From assembly GCA_035707805.1 (NCBI GenBank), contig DASSTS010000029.1:1-64000 (forward strand): a stretch of 64,000 nt of DNA, written 5' to 3'. The notes beneath the pieces were generated by a model. It had not been told where the DNA came from. It saw only the letters and a list, made by a program, of their open reading frames with translations, and did not search any database. Position numbers and translations under genes: made by a program. Numbering within the stretch: position 1 is the stretch's first letter; each line of letters starts with the position of its first letter. The DNA comes from Castellaniella sp035707805 (GTDB taxonomy: Bacteria > Pseudomonadota > Gammaproteobacteria > Burkholderiales > Burkholderiaceae_B). Of the stretch, positions 51,454 to 58,317 are shown in pieces.

Positions 51454-52530
51454 ATGGATGCAATGAATCCCTTGACCGCCCGGACCGCCGCCCTGCCGCG
51501 CCTGACCACCAACCAGGCCCAGGCGCTGACGCTGGTCGCGACCCGCGGCGCCGACCTGCGGGTGGATATGCCGGCGCCCGAAGGCGCCGAGGCTGTGTCC
51601 GTTGCCTGGCGCGTGGGCCTGACGCCGGGCGTGCCGCAGGCCCTGCGTCAGGCCGCCAGCCACCGGGCCGACCTGGAATGGGCGGGGGCCGCGTTGCGGC
51701 TGAGTCTGCCGCCGGCTGCCCTGGCGGCCTGGGCCGATGCGCGGTTGCCTGGCCTTGGCGTGGGCGAACTGCCCGCAGCATTGCAGGCGGCGGCCCTGGA
51801 AACCCTGCTGGCCGAGGCGGTGGCCGCGCTGTCGCCGGCCCTGGCCGGCGGGACGGTGCGTGTCCTGGCCGAGCCCCGGCAGGCGGAGCTGCCGCACGCC
51901 TGGACTCTGGCCGCCCGCGCCGAAGCACGCGGCGAGACCGTGCTGGCGGTGCTGGAGTCCGACGACCTGGGGCTGATGCTGCTGGCCGGCCTGCTGGACC
52001 GGCTGCCGCCCGGCGCCGTCGGCGCCGTCGACGAATCGGCCCTGCCGGTCGGCCTGCGCGCCGAGATCGGGCGCGCCTCGCTGCCGGCCGCCGAACTGCG
52101 CACCCTGGGCAGCGGCGACGTCATCCTGCTGGACGAATACCTGGTCGGGCCCGAAGGCGAGCTGTGGCTGGGGATTCCGCAGGGCCAGGGCCTGCGCGTG
52201 CGCGCCGAACATTCCTCCTATCTCGTGACCCAAGGCTGGACTTCCCTCATGAATCAGACCGTTCCTTCCGCCGAAGAAGCCCCATCCGCCGAGCCGCTGG
52301 ACCTCGACGCCATTCCGGTGCGGCTGACCTTCGACCTGGGCGACCGCGCCATGACGCTGGCTGAACTGCGCCAGCTGCAGCCCGGTGCGGTGTTCGACCT
52401 GCAGCGGCCGCTGTCGGACGGCCCGGTCATGATCCGCGCCAATGGCGCGCTGGTCGGCACCGGCGAGTTGGTCGAGGTCGATGGCCGCATCGGCGTGCGT
52501 GTCGGCACCCTGGGCAAGGGCGGGGCATGA
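51454..52530 (+). CDS. sctQ: T3SS C-ring/sorting platform protein SctQ
   Basis: 358 residues. The C-terminal SpoA domain at about 285-355 has the expected beta-pattern: LDLDAIPVRLTFDLGDRAMTLAELRQLQPGAVFDLQRPLSDGPVMIRANGALVGTGELVEVDGRIGVRV. A further SpoA-like stretch lies at about 200-250. SctQ forms pods beneath the injectisome. ATG 51454 is used; ATG 51463 is possible. An internal start for a short SctQ-C form may exist near the ATG at 52250 (MNQTVPSAEEAPS), which directly precedes the last SpoA domain. Confidence 0.92.
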   Translation: MDAMNPLTARTAALPRLTTNQAQALTLVATRGADLRVDMPAPEGAEAVSVAWRVGLTPGVPQALRQAASHRADLEWAGAALRLSLPPAALAAWADARLPGLGVGELPAALQAAALETLLAEAVAALSPALAGGTVRVLAEPRQAELPHAWTLAARAEARGETVLAVLESDDLGLMLLAGLLDRLPPGAVGAVDESALPVGLRAEIGRASLPAAELRTLGSGDVILLDEYLVGPEGELWLGIPQGQGLRVRAEHSSYLVTQGWTSLMNQTVPSAEEAPSAEPLDLDAIPVRLTFDLGDRAMTLAELRQLQPGAVFDLQRPLSDGPVMIRANGALVGTGELVEVDGRIGVRVGTLGKGGA

Positions 52531-53207
52531 GCGGCAATTTCGATCCCATCAGCCTGGCCATCGCGCTGGCGCTGCTGGCGCTGCTGCCGCTGGCCGCCGT
52601 GATGACCACGTCCTTCCTGAAACTGGCCGTGGTGTTCGCACTGGTACGCAATGCCCTGGGAGTGCAACAGGTGCCCCCCAACATGGCGCTCTACGGCCTG
52701 GCCGTGATCCTGTCGGCCTACGTCATGGGGCCGGTCGTGATGCAGGTCGGGCACGAATTGCGCGCCGTGGGCGAGCCGGCCAGCCTGTCGGCCACCGCCG
52801 AACCGCGCGCCGACCCGGTCGGGGCCATGCTGAATGCCGTGGCGCGCGGCACCGAGCCCCTGCGCGCCTTCATGCTGAAGAACAGCCGGCCCGAGCAGCG
52901 GGATTTCTTCGTGCGCACCGCCCGGCATCTCTGGGGCGAGGCTCAGGCGCGCGAACTGCGCCAGGACGACATGATCGTGCTGATCCCGGCTTTCCTGGTG
53001 TCGGAGCTCACGGCGGCGTTCCAGATCGGTTTCCTGCTGTACCTGCCGTTCGTCATCATCGACCTGATCGTGTCCAACATCCTGCTGGCGATGGGCATGA
53101 TGATGGTGTCACCGGTCACGATCTCCATGCCGCTCAAGCTGTTCCTGTTCGTCATGATCGACGGCTGGACGCGGCTGATCCAGGGCCTGGTCCTGTCCTA
53201 TTCCTGA
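52527..53207 (+). CDS. sctR: T3SS export apparatus protein SctR
   Basis: 226 residues, with about four membrane helices and the FliP-family core: PLAAVMTTSFLKLAVVFALVRNALGVQQVPPNM, LIPAFLVSELTAAFQIGFLLYLPFVIIDLIVSNILLAMGMMMVSP. It forms the export gate with SctS and SctT. It overlaps sctQ by 4 bases (ATGA). Confidence 0.97.
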   Translation: MSGNFDPISLAIALALLALLPLAAVMTTSFLKLAVVFALVRNALGVQQVPPNMALYGLAVILSAYVMGPVVMQVGHELRAVGEPASLSATAEPRADPVGAMLNAVARGTEPLRAFMLKNSRPEQRDFFVRTARHLWGEAQARELRQDDMIVLIPAFLVSELTAAFQIGFLLYLPFVIIDLIVSNILLAMGMMMVSPVTISMPLKLFLFVMIDGWTRLIQGLVLSYS

Positions 53208-53214
53208 GGCGCGC

Positions 53215-53481
53215 ATGGGTACCGTCGACATTGTCTCCTACATGACCCAGGCGCTCTACCTGACCCTGTGGCTGTCGCTGCCGCCGATCGCCGTGGCGGC
53301 CATCGTGGGGACGCTGTTCTCGCTGTTCCAGGCGCTGACGCAGATCCAGGAACAGACCCTGTCCTTTGCGATCAAGCTGATCGCCGTGTTCGCCACCCTG
53401 CTGCTCACGGCGCGCTGGCTCAGCGGCGAGCTCTACAACTACGCCGTGTCGGTGTTCGACCTGTTCCACAAAATACACTGA
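53215..53481 (+). CDS. sctS: T3SS export apparatus protein SctS
   Basis: 88 residues with two membrane helices and the family segment LTLWLSLPPIAVAAIVGTLFSLFQALTQIQEQTLSFAIKLIAV. It joins SctR and SctT in the helical gate complex. It lies 7 bases after sctR. Confidence 0.97.
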   Translation: MGTVDIVSYMTQALYLTLWLSLPPIAVAAIVGTLFSLFQALTQIQEQTLSFAIKLIAVFATLLLTARWLSGELYNYAVSVFDLFHKIH

Positions 53482-53494
53482 GGACGGGCACGAC

Positions 53495-54295
53495 ATGTTC
53501 AACGGCGCAGCCACTGCAGAAATCCACATGTTCCTGGGAGCCTGGGCGCTGACGCAACCCCGGCTGCTCGCCATGTGCAGCATGCTGCCCCTGTTCAACC
53601 GGCAATTACTGCCGGGCCTGCTGCGCTACGCCATCTGCGCCGCCCTGGGCCTGGTGCTGGTGCCCATGCTGATGCCGCGCTACGCGGAACTGGACCTCGG
53701 CACGATCGGCCTGCTGCTGCTGATGACCAAGGAAGTCTTCGTCGGCCTGGTCCTGGGGTTCATGGTGGCGCTGCCCTTCTGGATCTTCGAGGCGGTGGGA
53801 TTCGTCATCGACAACCAGCGCGGAGCCAGCCTGGGCGCCGTCATCAATCCGGCCACGGGCAACGATTCCTCGCCCCTGGGCATCCTCTTCAATCAGGCGT
53901 TCCTGGTGTTCTTCCTGGTCGGCGGCGGCTTCACGCTGATGCTGTCGCTGCTGTACGACAGCTTCCGGTTGTGGGATCTGTGGTCCTGGGCGCCGACGCT
54001 GCGCGCCGACAGCATCCCCCTGATGCTGGACCAGCTCAGCCGTTTCATGCGGCTGGTGCTGCTGTTCGCGGCGCCGGCCATCGTGGCCATGTTCCTGGCC
54101 GAGCTGGGCCTGGCCCTGGTCAGCCGCTTCACGCCGCAACTGCAGGTGTTCTTCCTGGCCATGCCCATCAAGAGCGCCCTGGCGCTGCTCGTGCTGGTGC
54201 TGTACATGAGCACGCTGTTCCAGTATGCCGGCGACACCGTGCGCGAGATCCCCGGGATCCTGCCGTTCCTGGACGGACAGTGGAGGTTGCCATGA
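53495..54295 (+). CDS. sctT: T3SS export apparatus protein SctT
   Basis: 266 residues with about six membrane helices, as in FliR/YscT. Conserved points are LLLMTKEVFVGLVLGFMVALPFWIFEAVGFVIDNQRGAS, a family hallmark, and LSRFTPQLQVFFLAMPIKS. It completes the SctRST gate. It overlaps sctU by 4 bases. Confidence 0.97.
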   Translation: MFNGAATAEIHMFLGAWALTQPRLLAMCSMLPLFNRQLLPGLLRYAICAALGLVLVPMLMPRYAELDLGTIGLLLLMTKEVFVGLVLGFMVALPFWIFEAVGFVIDNQRGASLGAVINPATGNDSSPLGILFNQAFLVFFLVGGGFTLMLSLLYDSFRLWDLWSWAPTLRADSIPLMLDQLSRFMRLVLLFAAPAIVAMFLAELGLALVSRFTPQLQVFFLAMPIKSALALLVLVLYMSTLFQYAGDTVREIPGILPFLDGQWRLP

Positions 54296-55344
54296 GCGGC
54301 GAAAAGACCGAACAGCCAAGCCACAAGCGGCTGCGCGAGGCCCGCGAAAAGGGCGACGTCGCCCACAGCAAGGATTTCACCCAGACCCTGCTGATCCTGG
54401 CCCTGTTCGGCTACATGCTGGCCAATGCGTCCGGCCTGATCTCCTCGCTGGGCAGGATCCTGCTGATTCCGGCGGGCTTGACCGGCATGCCCTTCGAACT
54501 GGCGCTCAAGACGGCGCTGGAGGCCACGCTGCGCGAGGCCTTGTCGCTGATGCTGCCCTTCGTGCTGATCGTGCTGGGCGTGGGCCTGTTCGGCGAGTTC
54601 CTGCAGGTCGGCATCGTGCTGGCCTTCAAGAAACTCATCCCCTCGGGACAGAAGCTCAACCCCGCCAGCAACCTCAAGAACATCTTTTCCAAGAAGAACC
54701 TGGTCGAGTTCCTCAAGTCCGCCGTCAAGATCGCCTTTCTGTCGATCCTCGTCACCCTGGTGGTGCGCGACGCGCTGCCGCAGCTGATGTCGGTGCCCCA
54801 CAGCGGCCTGGCCGGCCTGCAGATGGGGGTGGGCGGGATGCTGCGCACCCTGCTGCTGAACGTCGCGCTGGCCTACACCATCATCTCGCTGGCCGACTTC
54901 GTCTGGCAGCGCCTGCAGCACCGCAAACAGCTGATGATGAGCAAGGAAGAGGTCAAGCAGGAATACAAGGAAATGGAAGGCGACCCCCACATCAAGGGCA
55001 AGCGCAAGCACCTGCACCAGGAAATGGTGATGCAGGGCGCCGTCCAGAGCGCGCGCAAGGCGACGGTGCTGGTGACCAACCCCACGCACCTGGCGATCGC
55101 CCTGTACTACGACCAGGACGAGACGCCGCTGCCCGTCGTGCTGGCCAAGGGCGAGGGCGCCCTGGCCGCGGAAATGATGCGCGCCGCGCGCGAGGCCGGC
55201 GTGCCCGTCATGCAGAACATCCCGTTGGCGCGGGCCCTGATGGCCGACGGCCAACTGGACCAGTACATCCCCAGCGAACTGATCGAACCCGTCGCCGAAA
55301 TCCTGCGCCTGGTGCGCAAGCTGGCGGGGGAACAACCGGAGTAG
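54292..55344 (+). CDS. sctU: T3SS autoprotease/specificity switch SctU
   Basis: 350 residues. N-terminal four helices (SGEKTEQPSHKRLREAREKGDVAHSKDF at the start, then hydrophobic segments), and a cytoplasmic part holding the self-cleavage site NPTH at 263-266. The linker KEEVKQEYKEMEGDPHIKGKRK and the following HLAIALYYDQDETPLPVVLAKGEG are typical of FlhB/YscU. Cleavage between Asn263 and Pro264 is expected to switch substrate class. The ATG overlaps the sctT stop. Confidence 0.98.
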   Translation: MSGEKTEQPSHKRLREAREKGDVAHSKDFTQTLLILALFGYMLANASGLISSLGRILLIPAGLTGMPFELALKTALEATLREALSLMLPFVLIVLGVGLFGEFLQVGIVLAFKKLIPSGQKLNPASNLKNIFSKKNLVEFLKSAVKIAFLSILVTLVVRDALPQLMSVPHSGLAGLQMGVGGMLRTLLLNVALAYTIISLADFVWQRLQHRKQLMMSKEEVKQEYKEMEGDPHIKGKRKHLHQEMVMQGAVQSARKATVLVTNPTHLAIALYYDQDETPLPVVLAKGEGALAAEMMRAAREAGVPVMQNIPLARALMADGQLDQYIPSELIEPVAEILRLVRKLAGEQPE

Positions 55345-55348
55345 ATCC

Positions 55349-55747
55349 ATGGCCATTCCATCCCACCCCTTGATCGCCGAGTACGCGGCCCGGCACGGCA
55401 TCCACGACGGCGTGCGTGCCGACGGCCGGCTCACCCTGGTGATCGACGACAAGTACCGCGTGCACCTGCTGGGCGCGCGCAACGGCTGGCTGGCGATCAG
55501 CGCGCGCTTGCGGGCCCTGCCGCCGGCCGGGCTGGCGCGCGAGCGGTTTTTTGCCGACATCGGCCGCCACGCCGCCGGCATGCTCAGCCGCCAGCCCTCG
55601 GCCTGCGTGGTGGACCCGGACGAGGACTCGCTGTGGCTGCAGCAGATGGTGCGGCCCGACACGGATGCCGTGCGGCTGGACGAGGCGGTGGGACAGTTCG
55701 CCAACGCACTGTCGTTCTGGACGGGCGCGGTGCGGCGGGCGGCATGA
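55349..55747 (+). CDS. T3SS small CesT-like protein between sctU and sctC (BscW position)
   Basis: 132 residues with class I chaperone character: HPLIAEYAARHGIHDGVRADGRLTLVIDDKYRVHLLGARNGWLAISARL at the start, ADIGRHAAGMLSRQPSACVVDPDEDSLWLQQM, and a final helix. In Bordetella, bscW occupies this place. A pilotin would need a signal peptide, which is missing, so it is a cytoplasmic protein. It overlaps sctC by 4 bases. Partner is unknown. Confidence 0.7.
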   Translation: MAIPSHPLIAEYAARHGIHDGVRADGRLTLVIDDKYRVHLLGARNGWLAISARLRALPPAGLARERFFADIGRHAAGMLSRQPSACVVDPDEDSLWLQQMVRPDTDAVRLDEAVGQFANALSFWTGAVRRAA

Positions 55748-57726
55748 ACGAGACACGGGAAATGATGATGACACGACTTGCGGCACGCACGGGAGGCGCT
55801 TTGTTGAAACGTTGGATTCCAGCCTGCATGCTGGCCCTGTGCCTGGCCGGCACGAACGCGCGCGCCGCGCCCAACTGGCCCGCCGCCGCCTACAGCTATT
55901 ACGCCCAGAACGAGAGCCTGCAGGACGTGCTGCGGAAATTCGCCGGCGGCTTCAGCCTGGCGCTGGAAATGGCGCCGGGGGTCTCGGGCACGGTCAACGG
56001 CAAGTTCAACACCGCCACCCCGACGGAATTCATGGACCGCCTGGGCGGCGTGTACGGCTTCAACTGGTTCGTCTATTCGGGCACCCTGTTCGTCAGCCCC
56101 GCCAGCGCCATGGTGACGCGCTCGGTCAGCGCCATGGGCAGCTCCATTTCCGCGTTGCGCGACGCCCTGCTGGAACTCGGCGTGCTCGATCCCAGATTCG
56201 GCTGGGGCGAGCTCGAGGACCAGGGCATCGCCCTGGTGTCCGGGCCGCCCGCCTACGTGAAGCTGGTGCAGAAGATGGTGGCTGCGCTGCCGCTGGGGGC
56301 CGGCGGGCAGCAGGTCGCGGTGTTCCGCCTCAAGCACGCCTCGGTCAACGACCGCGTCGTGAGCTACCGGGACCAGAGCGTCGTGACCCCGGGGCTGGCG
56401 ACGGTCCTGCGCAACCTGATCCTGGGATCGGGGTCGGGCGCGAACAACGAGACCCTGTCCGCGGTGGCGGCGCCGCTGCGCGACAATCCGCCCGTGTTCG
56501 CCGGCTCTGCCGGCGATGCGGGGGGCGAGCCGGCCGCCGGCGGCGCGGCCGAGGCCCCGGGGTCGGCCGGCGCGCCCGCCCGCGAGCCGCGGCGGCGCAC
56601 GGGCCTGCGCTTTCGCGAGCCGACGGTCCAGGCCGATCCCCGCCTGAACGCCATCATCGTCCAGGACATCCCGGACCGCATTCCCATCTACCGCCAGCTG
56701 ATCGAGCAGCTGGACGTGCCCAGCACGCTGATCGAGATCGAGGCCATGATCGTCGACGTCAATTCGGACAACATCAGCGAGCTGGGCGTGACCTGGGGCG
56801 CGCAGGCCGGCAAGACCACGTTCGGCTACAGCGACTTCGGCCTGAGCCCCAGCAACGGCCTGCCGCTGGACAGCGCCGCCTCGCTGTCGCCGGGCACGAT
56901 CGGCCTGTCGGTCAGCAACGTGCTGGCGGCCCGCCTGCACGCGCTGGAGACCCAGGGCGCGGCCAACATCCTGTCGCAGCCGTCCATCCTGACGGCGGAC
57001 AACATGGGCGCGCTGATCGACTTGTCGGACACGTTCTACATCCAGACGACGGGCGAGCGCGTGGCCACCGTGACGCCCGTGACGGTGGGCACCTCGCTGC
57101 GCGTGACGCCGCGCTACATCGAGGGCAGCGGCGACCGGCGCCGGGTCGAACTGACGGTCGACATCGAGGACGGCCGCATCCAGGACGAGCGCAAGATCGG
57201 CACCCTGCCGACGGTGCGCAAGAGCAGCATCAGCACGCTGGCCATCGTCGGCGACGGCCAGACCCTGCTGGTCGGCGGCTACAACAGCAGCCAGGACAGC
57301 CAGCAGGTCGACAAGGTGCCGGTGCTGGGCGACATCCCGCTGCTGGGCGCGCTGTTCTCCAACAAGAGCAAGACGCGCCAGCGCCGCGAGAGGCTGTTCC
57401 TGCTGCGCCCGCGCGTCGTATCGATCGAAGGCCAGCCGGTGGCGCCCCCGCGCCTGCAGTCCGCGGGGACGGGGCCGGCGCTGAACGCCACGTGGCCGGA
57501 CAACGGCCAGCCCATGAGCGCCGGCGAGTACCTGGACCTGATCCAGGGGCAGCAGACCCGGGTGCGCTTCGATTCCGTGCGCGAGGCCTCGGTCACCGGC
57601 CCCGTGCGGGTCGGTCCGTCCTACGTCGAGTCGCAGGCCCTGGGCGAGGCCAGCGTGCCCAGCGACAGCGCGTCGGCCGTGTCGCGCAAGTCATCGGTCC
57701 GCGTGGAGGTCCAGCCGGTCCGGTGA
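55744..57726 (+). CDS. sctC: T3SS outer-membrane secretin SctC
   Basis: 660 residues. Signal peptide at about 20-42 (after a polar stretch) ending ARAAPNW. N0/N1 domains follow (LQDVLRKFAGGFSLALEMAPGVSGTVNG, FMDRLGGVYGFNWFVYSGTLF), and the secretin core contains VQADPRLNAIIVQDIPDRIPIY, EIEAMIVDVNSDNISELGVTWG, QGAANILSQPSILTADN and VPVLGDIPLLGALFSNKSKTRQRRERLFLLRPRVV. A long low-complexity Gly/Ala/Pro insert lies at about 255-285. It forms the outer ring through which the needle passes. ATG 55744 couples to the previous gene. Confidence 0.96.
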   Translation: MNETREMMMTRLAARTGGALLKRWIPACMLALCLAGTNARAAPNWPAAAYSYYAQNESLQDVLRKFAGGFSLALEMAPGVSGTVNGKFNTATPTEFMDRLGGVYGFNWFVYSGTLFVSPASAMVTRSVSAMGSSISALRDALLELGVLDPRFGWGELEDQGIALVSGPPAYVKLVQKMVAALPLGAGGQQVAVFRLKHASVNDRVVSYRDQSVVTPGLATVLRNLILGSGSGANNETLSAVAAPLRDNPPVFAGSAGDAGGEPAAGGAAEAPGSAGAPAREPRRRTGLRFREPTVQADPRLNAIIVQDIPDRIPIYRQLIEQLDVPSTLIEIEAMIVDVNSDNISELGVTWGAQAGKTTFGYSDFGLSPSNGLPLDSAASLSPGTIGLSVSNVLAARLHALETQGAANILSQPSILTADNMGALIDLSDTFYIQTTGERVATVTPVTVGTSLRVTPRYIEGSGDRRRVELTVDIEDGRIQDERKIGTLPTVRKSSISTLAIVGDGQTLLVGGYNSSQDSQQVDKVPVLGDIPLLGALFSNKSKTRQRRERLFLLRPRVVSIEGQPVAPPRLQSAGTGPALNATWPDNGQPMSAGEYLDLIQGQQTRVRFDSVREASVTGPVRVGPSYVESQALGEASVPSDSASAVSRKSSVRVEVQPVR

Positions 57727-57742
57727 CACGGGCGCGGGAAAG

Positions 57743-57771
57743 GGAACGCCTGGCGACCGGGTGTTACCTAT
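57743..57771 (+). promoter_or_regulatory. BtrS-type promoter motif upstream of chaperone-effector pair 3
   Basis: GGAACG at 57743-57748, 14 bases, GTTACCTAT at 57763-57771. The match is slightly weaker than at the other sites. The ATG of the chaperone gene is 49 bases downstream. It lies in the gap after sctC, so the effector operon need not depend on read-through. Confidence 0.7.
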
Positions 57772-57774
57772 CAG

Positions 57775-57804
57775 TCGGGAGGCGGCGATCCCGCCGCCTC
57801 CCGA
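57775..57804 (+). other. Strong 13-bp hairpin at the predicted 5' end of the effector-3 mRNA
   Basis: TCGGGAGGCGGCG / CGCCGCCTCCCGA with ATCC loop, a perfect 13-bp stem. It begins about 4 bases after the BtrS-type -10, so it would form the very start of the transcript. It could instead be the terminator of the sctC operon, but it has no T-run (CCTAGC follows). Confidence 0.6.
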
Positions 57805-57820
57805 CCTAGCGAGGACACCG

Positions 57821-58297
57821 ATGGACGCATCCAGCCTGATTTCCCTGTTCGGCCAGGAGGCCGGCATCGCCCTGGCCCTGAACGACGCCGGGACGGCGGC
57901 GCTGGCCATCGAAGGCGGGCCCACGCTGCACCTGGAACACGACCCGCAGGCGGACGTGCTGCATTGCTACGTGGTGATCGGGCCGGTGCCGGCCGATCCG
58001 GCCCGCCGCCAGGAGGTCTTCCGGCAGATGCTGGCCGCCAATGTCTTCGGCCGCGATACCGCGGGCGCCACCCTGGGGCTGGACGAGGTCGCCGGCGAGC
58101 TGGTGCTGTCGCGCCGGCTGGAACTGCCGCGCGCCGATACGGCCTGGCTGCGGGCGACGGTCGAGTCCATGGCCGCCGTGGCGCAGGACTGGCGGCAGCG
58201 CCTGGGCGGCGCGTCCCCCGATGCGGGCGGCTCCGGCGCCCTGCCGGCCGGCGCGGCAGCCGGCACCCTGCCGCCCGACTTCGGCCTGCGCGTCTGA
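57821..58297 (+). CDS. Class I T3SS chaperone for effector 3
   Basis: 158 residues with CesT-family pattern: SLISLFGQEAGIALALNDAGTAALAIEGGPTLHLEHDPQADVLHCYVVIG, RQMLAANVFGRDTAGATLGLDEVAGELVLSRRLEL, and a C-terminal helix (TVESMAAVAQDWRQRL). The MLAANVFGRDTAGATL segment parallels MLLAANVLWQGTRGATF of the chaperone at 33242. It lies 20 bases before the effector gene and behind a BtrS-type motif. ATG 57821 is used; an earlier in-frame ATG at 57761 lies inside the promoter motif. Confidence 0.82.
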   Translation: MDASSLISLFGQEAGIALALNDAGTAALAIEGGPTLHLEHDPQADVLHCYVVIGPVPADPARRQEVFRQMLAANVFGRDTAGATLGLDEVAGELVLSRRLELPRADTAWLRATVESMAAVAQDWRQRLGGASPDAGGSGALPAGAAAGTLPPDFGLRV

Positions 58298-58317
58298 TCT
58301 CCATAGGAATCCACATC

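Noticed and set aside
53893..56940. Minus-strand frame of about 1000 codons opposite sctT-sctU-sctC
   Set aside because: It is the mirror of three conserved T3SS genes; translation is His/Arg/Gln-rich with no family resemblance.
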